Origin: JABDKH01 sp963768565
GTDB taxonomy: Bacteria > Bacteroidota > Rhodothermia > Rhodothermales > JABDKH01
DNA: 64,000 bases
Direction: 5' to 3'
NCBI GenBank assembly: GCA_963768565.1
Contig: CAVYIO010000008.1
Span: forward strand, 62,001 to 126,000
The translations under genes were made by a program, and so were the position numbers. Positions 47,999-57,162 of the stretch are shown here, in pieces (positions within the stretch are counted from its first letter, which is position 1; each line of letters starts with the position of its first letter). A model generated the notes under the pieces. The model made no database searches, was not told where the DNA came from, and was given only the letters and a program-made list of their open reading frames with translations.

Positions 47999-49474
47999 CT
48001 AATTCTCCTGGAGTTCGGGCGTCGCTTCGTCTATGCCTGCACGATTGACGGCGCGCGCCGGATTCGCAAGGAAGTTGGCCACATCGCGGGCGCAGCGACC
48101 CCCGACGAATGGCGAAGCCTCGTCTCTCGGCTGAGCATCGCGAACTCCGACACCTATGTAGAATGCGTCGGACGCCCACGACCCACCACGCACTACGCGC
48201 ATCTCTTCAGCTTCGTCTTCGTGGATCGGATTGAAATCGCTCAGTACAGAGTATGTGGGACTAAAGGCGTCTTCGACCCATTCAGCGACGTTGCCGCTCA
48301 TGTTGTAGAAACCCCACGCGTTCGGCTCGTAGGCACCTACCGGCGCCGTGAATGCGTAGCCATCCGCCGCGTAGCCGGACCTCCCGTTGTTGTAGTTCGC
48401 GAGATATGCGCCCGACTTGTTACGCGGTTCATAGCCCTGCCACGGATAGATACCGCCGGCACGACCGGCACGAGCGGCGTACTCCCATTCAGCCTCCGAA
48501 GGAAGCCTTTTACCGTGCGACGCACAATAGGCCTGCGCCTGGCTGTGAGTGATGGCGACGACGGGATGTCGGTCAAAGACCGTCCCCTCGAAGTATGCTC
48601 GCCAGCTGAATCGAAAACCGGCCTCGTGCCAGACTGTGGAGTCGGGCATCATGGCATTTCGTTGTTCCGGTCCGACACTCTCCAGAAACTTGCGGTAGTT
48701 CGCGTTCGTGATCTCCTGTGGATCCAGCAAGAAGGCCGCCACCGTAACCCGCTTGAACCCGGCTGCCTGCATTGACAACGGATCCTCGTCGGCAAGACCC
48801 ATGATGAACATGCCGTCCTGCAGTGTCAACATGTCGCTGGCGACAGGAGCAGGTTCGGAAGTCGGTTCATCCTCGGCCGGCTTTTCAGCAACCTCGTCGT
48901 CGGAACGATCGGCTCGGGCGGCGCGGTCCGCTGTCGGTCTGGCGACCTCATTTCGGAGTCCCCGGGATCGCCGTCGGCGTCCCGGAATAATCTCTTTCAA
49001 GTCGTACGTGACGCCGAGTGTCGGCGAGAGCGCCGAAAGCGTCGATGCCGATCCTGCCTGACTCTGCAGAAGCGACGTCCGGCTTGCCACCTCCAGATTT
49101 ATGCTCCACTGCGGCTTCACCTTCAGCGCAAGGCCGGCGCCGATCGGGACAACGCTCTGACGGATGCCACCATTCAGGTAGCGACCATATCCAATAAATG
49201 CATAGGGCTCGACGCGGCCGTCCCCACGCATGGGCCACACCTGAAGTCCAACCTCAGCGGAGGTCGCCGACTGCATCGAAAGAAGTCCTGTGACTCTGAA
49301 CATGTCCGTAAGTCCGAGCCGGGACCCAACCTGGATCGATGACTGCGTCGTCGGCACGGAAGCGGACGGATCGTTGAAGACGCCCCCGGCATTCACGAAG
49401 AACGACTGTCCGTTGGAGGATTCCGCTCCGAACAGCAGGGCGAGTAGAGCGATTGCGAAAAGGAGCTTGCGCAT
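47999..49474 (-). CDS. gldK: T9SS protein GldK/PorK-like with N-terminal outer-membrane beta-barrel
   Basis: 491 residues from the ATG at 49474. Signal peptide MRKLLFAIALLALLFGAESS with no lipobox. Residues about 25-165 look like an outer-membrane beta-barrel (VEPYAFIGYGRYLNGG and VVPIGAGLALKVKPQWSINL). A charged linker leads to a formylglycine-generating-enzyme-like (SUMF1) domain from about 215: DGMFIMGLADEDP, GKRLPSEAEWEYAARAG, NMSGNVAEWVEDAF, RVVRGGSWASDAF and GGRCARDV. GldK usually is a lipoprotein made only of this SUMF1 domain. The added barrel is unusual. It lies directly upstream of gldL. Confidence 0.88.
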   Translation of the reverse strand: MRKLLFAIALLALLFGAESSNGQSFFVNAGGVFNDPSASVPTTQSSIQVGSRLGLTDMFRVTGLLSMQSATSAEVGLQVWPMRGDGRVEPYAFIGYGRYLNGGIRQSVVPIGAGLALKVKPQWSINLEVASRTSLLQSQAGSASTLSALSPTLGVTYDLKEIIPGRRRRSRGLRNEVARPTADRAARADRSDDEVAEKPAEDEPTSEPAPVASDMLTLQDGMFIMGLADEDPLSMQAAGFKRVTVAAFLLDPQEITNANYRKFLESVGPEQRNAMMPDSTVWHEAGFRFSWRAYFEGTVFDRHPVVAITHSQAQAYCASHGKRLPSEAEWEYAARAGRAGGIYPWQGYEPRNKSGAYLANYNNGRSGYAADGYAFTAPVGAYEPNAWGFYNMSGNVAEWVEDAFSPTYSVLSDFNPIHEDEAEEMRVVRGGSWASDAFYIGVGVRDAQPRDEASPFVGGRCARDVANFLANPARAVNRAGIDEATPELQEN

Positions 49475-49515
49475 GTGCCTGATTGACTTCTGGGTGGATG
49501 TTCCGCGGCAAGTTG

Positions 49516-50139
49516 TCATCGGCCGCCGGCGAATCGGTACGCGATGCTGATGTTCGACACCAGGTCGCGGCCGCCAAGTGGATCGGTCCCGTCCACGCGG
49601 TCGAGTAGCGCCACGCGTGTTGACAGGCGCACCCTGTCCTGCAGGATCACCCCTATCGGGATCGTGAGATCAAAACCGGCACCTTCGTTCGCAATCCCGA
49701 GTACATCGGCGGAGACAGACTGGCTTTCGTAACTCGACAGCACGAGGGCCGGACCAACGCCGGCATAAATCATGACCGCCGGTGAAACGATCTGGCGACC
49801 ATAGGTCAGATCCAGACTGACAACATTGTGATCGCCGGCAACCAGGTTGTTCTGTGCAGTCAGCCGGTTGTAATGGAGTTCAACCCCGAAACGTCCTCCC
49901 GCCAGTTGACGGTCCACACCTGCCATTAACTGAATGTTGCCGGATGCAAGGAACTGCGTCGGCTTGTTGCCCGGATTCCGATCCAGATCTCCCTGGTACA
50001 TCGCCAGTCCGATGCCGACGGTATACCCATCTATCAGTCCTCGCGACGCCGACTGAGCCTGTACAGGAAGAGCCAGGACGTTGAGCAGGGTGCCGGCCGC
50101 GACGAGGCATACCGCTGCGAACAGAGGGCGAAAACGCAT
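49516..50139 (-). CDS. Outer-membrane beta-barrel protein upstream of gldK
   Basis: 207 residues from the ATG at 50139 (MRFRPLFAAVCLVAAGTLL; cut near VQAQS). Alternating strands such as GYTVGIGLAMYQGDLDR, GRFGVELHYNRLTAQNN and SPAVMIYAGVGPALVLS, and a final strand ISIAYRFAGGR, indicate an 8-10 stranded barrel. Position before gldK recalls porP/sprF, but it is shorter and I cannot assign it to that family. It begins the minus-strand T9SS operon. A perfect inverted repeat lies 97 bases upstream. Confidence 0.78.
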   Translation of the reverse strand: MRFRPLFAAVCLVAAGTLLNVLALPVQAQSASRGLIDGYTVGIGLAMYQGDLDRNPGNKPTQFLASGNIQLMAGVDRQLAGGRFGVELHYNRLTAQNNLVAGDHNVVSLDLTYGRQIVSPAVMIYAGVGPALVLSSYESQSVSADVLGIANEGAGFDLTIPIGVILQDRVRLSTRVALLDRVDGTDPLGGRDLVSNISIAYRFAGGR

Positions 50140-50235
50140 AGTAAAGATGCTGAGGTGGTGGAACGGGGACACGGGTGGTCGCCGAAACACCACCGGGTAG
50201 TGGCGCGACACGCCCGCATTAGCATCTAGGATCGG

Positions 50236-50252
50236 CACAGACCGAGTCTGTG
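50236..50252. promoter_or_regulatory. Perfect 7-base inverted repeat upstream of the T9SS operon
   Basis: CACAGAC CGA GTCTGTG lies between ppk2 and the first gene of the T9SS run, 97 bases before its ATG. No T-tract follows on either strand, so an operator site is more likely than a terminator. The binding protein is unknown. Confidence 0.35.
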
Positions 50253-50334
50253 TTTAGCGAAGGCACGAGAAATGCATCTGCCCGTTGTGCCAATCGCCCC
50301 TGGGGGCTCGACAGGCCCTCCACCACCTACCGAC

Positions 50335-51177
50335 TCAGAAAATTTCCGGAACGAATTTCTGGAGATCCTGACTTGGGCGTTGATACCCGGTATCGTGCTG
50401 CCTGTCGGGTAGTTCGATCTCCTCCTGCTCGAGCTCCTGGTAGGGAATCTGCGAAAGAAAGTGTCTGATACAGTTGAGACGCGCCTTTTTCTTGTGATCG
50501 GCGTTTACAACAAACCAGGGAGCCTCCATCGTGTCGGTGTACAGAAACATCTGGTCCTTCGCCTGCGAGTAGTCGTACCACCGCTCCCGCGAGGAAAGGT
50601 CGATGTCGCTGAGTTTCCACCGCTTGGTCCGATCCTCGATCCGGGCCCTGAACCGGCGCTCCTGCTCCTCAGCAGACACGGAGAACCAGTACTTGAGCAA
50701 CTTGATGCCCGACCGGACCAGCATTCGCTCGAGGTCCGGACACGATCTCAAGAACTCCAGATACTCCGGTTCGGTGCAGAATCCCATTACCCTCTCCACA
50801 CCGGCTCGGTTGTACCAGCTGCGATCGAAGATCACGATCTCGCCGGCCGCCGGCAAATGCGGCATGTAGCGCTGGAAATACCACTGGGTCATTTCGCGAT
50901 CGGTCGGCTTGGGCAGTGCCACGACGCGAACAATCCTCGGATTCAGGGCCGCCGTAAGCCGTTTGATGGTTCCACCCTTACCCGCCGCATCACGACCCTC
51001 AAAGATGATGACCACCCTCAGGCCGCGGTGATGAACCCAGTGCTGCAGCTTGTCCAGCTCCAGCTGCAGCCGACGGAGTTCGCGTCTGTAGGCCTTCTTT
51101 GTGAGCGGTTGCTCGTCCGACTGACCAACCTGGTCAAATTCCGACGGGGACGCGTCTTCCTTTCCCATGCGTATCAA
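50335..51177 (-). CDS. ppk2: Polyphosphate kinase 2 (PPK2)
   Basis: 280 residues. PPK2 enzymes phosphorylate nucleotides with polyphosphate. Walker A FEGRDAAGKGGTIKRL, Walker B/lid motif IVIFDRSWYNRAGVERVMGF and RWKLSDIDLSSRERWYDYS are intact. Single-domain length fits class I PPK2, acting mostly on ADP or GDP. Cytoplasmic; it stands alone upstream of the T9SS run. Confidence 0.95.
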   Translation of the reverse strand: MIRMGKEDASPSEFDQVGQSDEQPLTKKAYRRELRRLQLELDKLQHWVHHRGLRVVIIFEGRDAAGKGGTIKRLTAALNPRIVRVVALPKPTDREMTQWYFQRYMPHLPAAGEIVIFDRSWYNRAGVERVMGFCTEPEYLEFLRSCPDLERMLVRSGIKLLKYWFSVSAEEQERRFRARIEDRTKRWKLSDIDLSSRERWYDYSQAKDQMFLYTDTMEAPWFVVNADHKKKARLNCIRHFLSQIPYQELEQEEIELPDRQHDTGYQRPSQDLQKFVPEIF

Positions 51178-51331
51178 GCGATTAGTGTGCAGTGATGTGA
51201 CTTAACTATATACATTATGCCCGCGTAAGATTCACGTAGAAGTGTGCCGCGCAGTTCGTGCCCGCCCGTGATGACGGAATAACCGTCCGCCGCGGCTCGA
51301 ACGTGGGCGATGCTATCAATGATCGAGATCC

Positions 51332-51856
51332 ATGATACCCCTGCCAAACCACAACACATACTGGGTCATACCCGGGCAATTCATGGCCGGGGAATACCCC
51401 CGCGACCACGAGAACAAGACCTCGAGGGAAAAGCTGGCCGGGTATCTCGAGCGTGGCGTGTCCTTCTTCCTCGACCTTACAGAGCCGGGCGAGTACGGTC
51501 TCCGCCCATACAGGGCTATGCTCAACGAACTCGCGGCAGAACGAGGCAAAGAAGTCGCGTACCACAGATTGCCCATCGTCGACAGCAATGTCCCGGAGCC
51601 TGCGTTCATGCGGCGTATTCTGGCAACAATTGACGACGCGCTGTTGGACGGCCACACCGTCTATGTGCATTGTTGGGGAGGGATCGGGAGAACAGGAACG
51701 GTGGTGGCCACCTACCTGACGCACCATGGGCAAACGGCGGATGCTTCACTTGCACAGCTGGCGGAGTGGTGGACGAAGGTCGAGAAGAGCACTCGGCATC
51801 CGCGTTCACCAGAAAACGATCTTCAGGAGGCATTTGTCAGATCATGGGCGAGATAG
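51332..51856 (+). CDS. Protein-tyrosine/dual-specificity phosphatase
   Basis: 174 residues. The CX5R phosphatase loop is VHCWGGIGRTGTVVA, with the catalytic Cys at about residue 113; a GVSFFLDLTEPGEYGL segment lies ahead of it as in this fold. It overlaps the ADP-ribosylglycohydrolase gene by 13 bases, so the two are translationally coupled. Substrate unknown; acting on phospho-metabolites or ADP-ribose-linked signals is possible. Confidence 0.9.
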   Translation: MIPLPNHNTYWVIPGQFMAGEYPRDHENKTSREKLAGYLERGVSFFLDLTEPGEYGLRPYRAMLNELAAERGKEVAYHRLPIVDSNVPEPAFMRRILATIDDALLDGHTVYVHCWGGIGRTGTVVATYLTHHGQTADASLAQLAEWWTKVEKSTRHPRSPENDLQEAFVRSWAR

Positions 51857-52797
51857 AGAATCCATCGTCCCCAACACTCGCGGACCGCTTCCGGGGCTGC
51901 CTGCTGGGCCTCGCGACCGGCGATGCAGTAGGGACGACTCTCGAGTTCAAATCCCCCGGCACGTTCGATCCGATCGACGATATGGTGGGCGGAGGGCCTT
52001 TCAATCTCGAGCCAGGACAGTGGACAGACGACACCTCGATGGCTCTGTGCTTGGCGGACAGCCTGTTAGCGTGCGGGGGCGTTGATCCGGATGACCAGAT
52101 CCGTCGGTATGTGCGTTGGCGCGATGACGGGTACCGCAGCAGCACCGGCGTGTTTGTTGACATCGGTACGACCGTCGATTCGGCCTTGGCCCGCTATCAA
52201 ATGTCGGGGAATCCTTTCAGCGGTTCGACGGACGAGTTCTCTGCAGGAAACGGCTCACTGATGAGGCTCGCTCCTGCCGCGCTTTACCACTATGCCGACC
52301 CCGTCCAGGCAATCGAATCGGCCGCCGTCTGCTCACGCACCACGCACGGCGCTCCGGCGGCGATAGATGCCTGCCGATACTTCGCGGGTCTGCTGGTCGG
52401 AGCCGTAGGGGGTGCGTCACGCGACGACCTGCTCGCACCTGGCTATAGACCGGTCAATGGTCCGTGGGCACCCGGCGAACTGGTTGCCGATGTGTACGAG
52501 GTGGCCATGGGATCCTTCAAGCACCGGAATCCCCCTGAAATTGTGGGCACAGGATTCGTTGTTCGTTCGCTGGAGGCGGCGTTGTGGGCGTTCTCGCGAG
52601 CCCGAGATTTCCGTGACGGGTGCCTGATGGCCGTCAATCTGGGCGACGATGCCGACACCACCGGCGCCGTTTACGGACAGCTGGCCGGAGCATACTGGGG
52701 AGCGAATGCCATCCCCTCGGAGTGGCGCGATCGTCTTGCCTTTCGCGACGATATCACGTCCATCGCAGAGGCGCTACTCGCGGCCGGTACTACCTGA
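51844..52797 (+). CDS. ADP-ribosylglycohydrolase family protein
   Basis: 317 residues from the ATG at 51844. The DraG/ARH fold motifs are DRFRGCLLGLATGDAVG, the metal-binding GQWTDDTSMALCLADSL (two Asp and Thr), SAGNGSLMRLAPAALY, and VNLGDDADTTGAVYGQLAGA near the C-terminus. All metal ligands are present, so it should remove ADP-ribose from a protein or small-molecule target. It overlaps the phosphatase gene. No ADP-ribosyltransferase or nif gene is in the window. Confidence 0.94.
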   Translation: MGEIENPSSPTLADRFRGCLLGLATGDAVGTTLEFKSPGTFDPIDDMVGGGPFNLEPGQWTDDTSMALCLADSLLACGGVDPDDQIRRYVRWRDDGYRSSTGVFVDIGTTVDSALARYQMSGNPFSGSTDEFSAGNGSLMRLAPAALYHYADPVQAIESAAVCSRTTHGAPAAIDACRYFAGLLVGAVGGASRDDLLAPGYRPVNGPWAPGELVADVYEVAMGSFKHRNPPEIVGTGFVVRSLEAALWAFSRARDFRDGCLMAVNLGDDADTTGAVYGQLAGAYWGANAIPSEWRDRLAFRDDITSIAEALLAAGTT

Positions 52798-53254
52798 GAC
52801 TGGACCGAATCGAGCTACCAGCCCAGGCACTGATCCTTCTCTTCGACGGGCGCTGCTGGGCTTTTCGACGAGCCCTGGAGCGTTCCCTCGTTGCGGCCTG
52901 CAACTGTGACGTTCTGGTTCCGACGGACGTACGTCTGTTGAGTTGACGATTTCGAATCTGCTGTCGCTTCCGCGCAACGACCTCGGCGGACGTCCCTGTG
53001 CGATTCCCGGCTTTTCCAGCCGATCGTTGGATAGAGCGCATCCTGAGCTGCGACATCCGTTGACGATTAGCCGCGCCGCGCTGGTATCCGAACTGTCGAT
53101 TGCGACGCCTGAGTTGGCTGCCGACAAAACGCTGGTGATTCGACAACTGAGTCGAGCCTGGATTCGACTTGTTCACATATGAGAGACTCTGTGACGAGGC
53201 TACATCAGCCGAGAATATCACAACCAGAAAGAAAATTCCGATAACCTTTGACAT
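52790..53254 (-). CDS. Arg/Gln-rich secreted protein
   Basis: 154 residues. A good signal peptide (VIGIFFLVVIFSADVASSQS) precedes a strongly basic, low-complexity chain rich in Arg, Gln and Ser (for example RRRNRQFGYQRGAANRQRM), with no Cys. Its 3' end overlaps the convergent ADP-ribosylglycohydrolase by eight bases. It could bind polyanions (polyphosphate, DNA, acidic polysaccharide), but that is speculation. A real signal peptide favours a true gene; the simple composition tempers this. Confidence 0.55.
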   Translation of the reverse strand: MSKVIGIFFLVVIFSADVASSQSLSYVNKSNPGSTQLSNHQRFVGSQLRRRNRQFGYQRGAANRQRMSQLRMRSIQRSAGKAGNRTGTSAEVVARKRQQIRNRQLNRRTSVGTRTSQLQAATRERSRARRKAQQRPSKRRISAWAGSSIRSSLR

Positions 53255-53557
53255 GTCACGCCTCTTGAGAGTACAGTCCGTTCACAGCCTGTCAGTATCT
53301 AATCAAAACGAGTGCCAGCATATGTGCCTCGCGCCATGCAGAGACTACCGGCACTCGTAGTATCGGCCGGAAACATCGCTTTGTTAAGCGGAATGGCCCA
53401 CATCCGGGAGTACGTTTCGGTTCGCGACCGGACCACGGTGCCTCAGATGTTGAACGATGGGACCTGTCCTGAGACACCTTCTCAGACTGCAACGATGGGC
53501 CAGATCCGGATTTGCCGTTCGTAACAGTGCTACGGCCGCTACCGGCGAAGCCAGCGA
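53255..53557. other. Intergenic stretch, nothing recognised
   Basis: About 300 bases between the Arg-rich protein start and the symporter stop. Short open frames on both strands here have no signal, family or ribosome site worth reporting. It must hold the promoter of the Arg-rich protein gene. Confidence 0.5.
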
Positions 53558-55003
53558 TCAGGCTGCGTCGACGCCGCGTCTCCGATGCAACAGATAGGCT
53601 GAAACGGCACCGGTCAGGACGGTCACACTTGTGCCCAGCGGCACGTACCACGGCCAGGCGAGCTCCGCAAAAGGCGGCGGCTTGACGAGTACAACAACGA
53701 CCATGAACACGGTCGCAACCGAGATGGCTAAAATCGCATCGAACTGTCTCGCCCGCCGGACTACACCCCCGAGGATATATACCCCCAGTAGCCCGCCGTA
53801 CGTAATGGAGGCAATCGACAACGCAAGCTCGACGACCGGCTGATCGGATGACTTGAAGGACAGGGCGCCGCCAACAAGTACGAAAGCCCATCCAACCGTC
53901 GCCCAACGACCCACAACGAGTAGATGCTCAGGATCCCTCTTGCCGCGAATCGAAGCGTAGAAGTCATGGGTTGTGGCAGAGGCGAGCGAGTTCAGCGACG
54001 AACTGACCGTGCTCATGGCTGCAGCGAGAATACCGGCGACGACGAGACCCGACACACCCGACGGGAGGAAGTCCACGACAAATCGGGGGAAGAGCTCGTC
54101 GCCAGACATGGAAGTATCTTCGGCGCCGACCGCCCAGAGGAAGGTACCGACGAGGAGGAAGATGGCGAACTGTGCGATCACCAGAATGCCCGATCCAATG
54201 AGCGCTTTGTTCGCGTCCTTTAGCGCGCGCGTGGAAAGCAGGCGCTGAACGATCAGATGGTCCGTCCCGTGAGATGCGGCCGAAAGAAGGGCACCACCGA
54301 TGATGCCGCCCGCAAATGTATATGTGGTACTGAAGGACAGGCTCCAGTCGAACACCTTCAGCTTGCCTGCATCGAGCGCTCGTTCCATGACCAGGTCCAC
54401 ACCGCCGGCCAACGAGGCGGCAACAGCAATGGTCGCTATCGCGGCAACGACGTACAATCCCATCTGCATCACGTCGACCCAGATCACCGCCTTGATGCCA
54501 CCGGCCCACGTGTACGCCACGGTCACAACGGCGACAATCACGATGCTCGCCGGAATCGACCACCCCGTGACAATGGCCAGCGGAATTGCGGTCGCAAAGA
54601 CCCGCACGCTGTCGCCCAACGACCGGATAACCATGAAGAGCGCTGACGCAATCCGGCGCGTGCTCATACCGAAGCGATTCTCCAGTCGCTCGTACGCCGT
54701 CTGCTGATCACCCCGGAAATAACCGGGCAGCAGCCAGATCGCAACACCAACTCTCCCAATGAGATATCCGAACGGGAGTTGCAAGAACGTGAGATCCGTT
54801 CGCGCGCCAAGACCCGGAATCGAAATGACGGTAAGCGCCGACGTCTCTGTCGCGACGATCGACAACATCACCGCCCACCAGGGGATGCTGTGACGCCCGA
54901 GGAAATAGTCTGACGCGTCTTTCTGCGTGCGCGTGAAGTATACCCCGATGCCAATAACGGCGCCGAAGTAGAGCCCCATTACAAGGATGTCCAGGCCGCT
55001 CAT
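53558..55003 (-). CDS. Sodium:solute symporter (SSS family)
   Basis: 481 residues with about 13 membrane helices. The N-terminal YFLGRHSIPWWAVMLSIVAT and the family signature region GGALLSAASHGTDHLIVQRLLST, plus GILAAAMSTVSSSLNSLASA (sodium site), identify the SSS family. It takes up a solute with Na+. The ATG comes immediately after the serine hydrolase stop (TAAATG), so the two are one unit. Bacteroidota often pair this type with sugar or peptidoglycan-fragment recycling; the substrate is not determined. Confidence 0.94.
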   Translation of the reverse strand: MSGLDILVMGLYFGAVIGIGVYFTRTQKDASDYFLGRHSIPWWAVMLSIVATETSALTVISIPGLGARTDLTFLQLPFGYLIGRVGVAIWLLPGYFRGDQQTAYERLENRFGMSTRRIASALFMVIRSLGDSVRVFATAIPLAIVTGWSIPASIVIVAVVTVAYTWAGGIKAVIWVDVMQMGLYVVAAIATIAVAASLAGGVDLVMERALDAGKLKVFDWSLSFSTTYTFAGGIIGGALLSAASHGTDHLIVQRLLSTRALKDANKALIGSGILVIAQFAIFLLVGTFLWAVGAEDTSMSGDELFPRFVVDFLPSGVSGLVVAGILAAAMSTVSSSLNSLASATTHDFYASIRGKRDPEHLLVVGRWATVGWAFVLVGGALSFKSSDQPVVELALSIASITYGGLLGVYILGGVVRRARQFDAILAISVATVFMVVVVLVKPPPFAELAWPWYVPLGTSVTVLTGAVSAYLLHRRRGVDAA

Positions 55004-56182
55004 TTATCTCGGGTCTTCACTTGAAACCAACTCTGAAACAACTGCATCAGCGAGTAAACCTCGGACCCGTCCAATCTTATGGTTCCGCCTTGTTGGATGC
55101 ACGCGATTGGTCAGAAGAATAACAAAAAGATCGTTGACGGGATCAATCCAGATACTCGTACCCGTGAATCCGGTGTGGCCGAAGCTCACTCGCGACATGA
55201 GCGTCCCCGCAGTACTCAGGCTGTCGGAAGGCGTGTCCCAGCCCAATGCACGGGTAGATCCCTCCGGACCATCCTGCCTTCGTGTGAATTCCGCCACGAT
55301 GTCCGGCGACACGTACAGAGGGTGGTCCGCCGATACGCGGCCGTGATATAGATCGAGCATCCATTGTGCGAACACCGCCAGGTCCGGTGCATTGCTGAAC
55401 AGTCCGGCGTGACCCGAGACGCCGCCGAGTCGCCAGCAGTTCTCATCGTGCACCTCTCCTCGAATGATCCGGCCTCGCACCGGGTCCAACTCCGTCGGTG
55501 CAACGTGGTCGAGCAGATGAGCATCAGGAACGTAGCCGGTGGATGTCATTCCGAGTCGACGCCAGACCCGCTTGAGCATGATCTCATCCAGGGGCCGCCC
55601 GACGATGCTCTCGACCACCAGTCCGAGCGTGATCGCACCGAGATCCGAATAGCGATACCGAACTCCCGGAACGGTGTCAAGCCGCGTCGAATACAGCGAA
55701 TCGATCGCCTCCCGCCGGTCGGTCGCCTCCAGGTAAAGCGGACGCCAGGAAGGCAACCCCGAAGTGTGCGTCAGAAGATGCCGTACCCTGACGGAGTCCT
55801 TCCCCCCGCCGCTGAATCGCGGAAGATAGCTGTGCACGTATCCGTCAATCTCCAGCACGCCGTCGGCAACGAGTAGCATGATCGCCGTCGTCATGCTCAC
55901 CACCTTCGTGACGCTGGCCAGATCGTACACGGTGGAGTCTACCACCAGCCGCGAATCATCTATCCCGTACCGGCCCGCCGGTACCGTCATCAGGACCTCA
56001 CCTCCCCGTCCGGCCACCGCCACGGCTCCCGGGAACGCGGTATCTGCCACGGCCTCGTTCAGCACCAGGCGTGCGGCCGCACCCCGGTCCCCCTCCTGCC
56101 GGCCGGGCGTCTGCCCGTTCGCAACGCCAGAGAACGCCAGACAGATCAGCGTCAGGAATCCGGATGAAACGAAAGCTCTCAT
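55004..56182 (-). CDS. Serine hydrolase (class C beta-lactamase-like), exported
   Basis: 392 residues from the ATG at 56182. Signal peptide FLTLICLAFSGVANGQT. The catalytic SVTK is in YDLASVTKVVSMTTAI, the second motif is YSD in RYRYSDLGAITLG, and the third is HTG in FGHTGFTGTS. These fit beta-lactamase-related D,D-peptidase or esterase proteins in the periplasm. Direct coupling to a symporter suggests it frees a product that the symporter imports, possibly a cell-wall fragment. Confidence 0.9.
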   Translation of the reverse strand: MRAFVSSGFLTLICLAFSGVANGQTPGRQEGDRGAAARLVLNEAVADTAFPGAVAVAGRGGEVLMTVPAGRYGIDDSRLVVDSTVYDLASVTKVVSMTTAIMLLVADGVLEIDGYVHSYLPRFSGGGKDSVRVRHLLTHTSGLPSWRPLYLEATDRREAIDSLYSTRLDTVPGVRYRYSDLGAITLGLVVESIVGRPLDEIMLKRVWRRLGMTSTGYVPDAHLLDHVAPTELDPVRGRIIRGEVHDENCWRLGGVSGHAGLFSNAPDLAVFAQWMLDLYHGRVSADHPLYVSPDIVAEFTRRQDGPEGSTRALGWDTPSDSLSTAGTLMSRVSFGHTGFTGTSIWIDPVNDLFVILLTNRVHPTRRNHKIGRVRGLLADAVVSELVSSEDPR

Positions 56183-56390
56183 AATCGAGATAGTTGGCAA
56201 AAGCGGTCGCTCTTTTGGCCTGACGGGGCCCTGACACGTTGAAAAGCCTGGTTCAGACGCCCTAATCTACCGCATTCCGATCAAATTGAGCCCATAGCAC
56301 TCATTTCTGGTCTGCTTCTCCGCCGGACGTTAGATTTCGTGTTCAATTCAGGTGACAAAAGCAGCGGGCGCCCGGCGCGCCGTCAACTCT

Positions 56391-57107
56391 ATGTCCAGAA
56401 GACTTCTCCTTCTCAGCAATTCGGTCAACTATGGCCAGGGCTATCTCGAGCACGCGGAGGACGCGATTCGTGCCTTCCTTGGCGACGGGGTTAACAGCAT
56501 CGCGTTCGTGCCATACGCGGGCGTGACAATCAGTGAAGATCAATATGCCGCGAAGGTTCGCGCGCATTTTGAAGCCCTTGGCTACGCCATCGTGTCCGTC
56601 CACGAAGTCGACGATCCGGAGGATCTCATTCGCTCCGCTGACGCGATCGCAGTCGGCGGCGGCAATACGTTTCGACTTCTGCAGCAGTTGACTGAAACAG
56701 GACTTCTGTCCATAGTCAGAGAAAGAGTGATCGCCGGTGTTCCGTACATAGGATGGAGTGCAGGATCAAACCTGGCATGCCCGACGATTCGAACCACGAA
56801 CGATATGCCGATCGTGGAACCACCTTCCTTCGCGGCCCTTCACCTGATTCCGTTCCAGATAAACCCGCACTATCTCGACGCCCATCCCGACAAGCACCAG
56901 GGTGAAACACGCGAGCAGCGCCTCCTTGAATTCGTCACACTCAATCCGGATACGACCGTTGTCGGCCTCCGTGAAGGGAGCATCCTGCGTGTCGAGGGCG
57001 AGCGAATGCGCCTCCTGGGTGACAGGACCATGCGTGTTTTCCAGGGCGCGGCCGAGCCAGCCGAACTGGGGCCGGATGAGGAATTGAGCTTCATGCTCAA
57101 CGCCTGA
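56391..57107 (+). CDS. pepE: Dipeptidase E (alpha-aspartyl dipeptidase, PepE)
   Basis: 238 residues from the ATG at 56391 (MSRRLLLLSNSVNYGQGYLE). It hydrolyses dipeptides with N-terminal Asp. The family S51 motifs are SIAFVPYAGV, AIAVGGGNTFRLLQQL, the nucleophile GWSAGSN and NPHYLDAHPDKHQGETREQR. A frame open from 56352 adds 13 residues without support. It is divergent from the serine hydrolase; shared upstream region 56183-56390. Confidence 0.94.
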   Translation: MSRRLLLLSNSVNYGQGYLEHAEDAIRAFLGDGVNSIAFVPYAGVTISEDQYAAKVRAHFEALGYAIVSVHEVDDPEDLIRSADAIAVGGGNTFRLLQQLTETGLLSIVRERVIAGVPYIGWSAGSNLACPTIRTTNDMPIVEPPSFAALHLIPFQINPHYLDAHPDKHQGETREQRLLEFVTLNPDTTVVGLREGSILRVEGERMRLLGDRTMRVFQGAAEPAELGPDEELSFMLNA

Positions 57108-57162
57108 CGGACATCACATCTCGGACGGCGAAACGGGCGGGCAACCTGTCGCGCAGCCTCGC

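Noticed and set aside
52790..52797. Overlap of convergent 3' ends as a toxin-antitoxin sign
   Set aside because: The overlap is eight bases at stop ends only, and neither protein resembles a toxin or antitoxin.
53292..53906. 204-residue minus-strand frame across the symporter C-terminus
   Set aside because: Most of it is a second frame of the symporter gene; the part in the gap has no coding signs.
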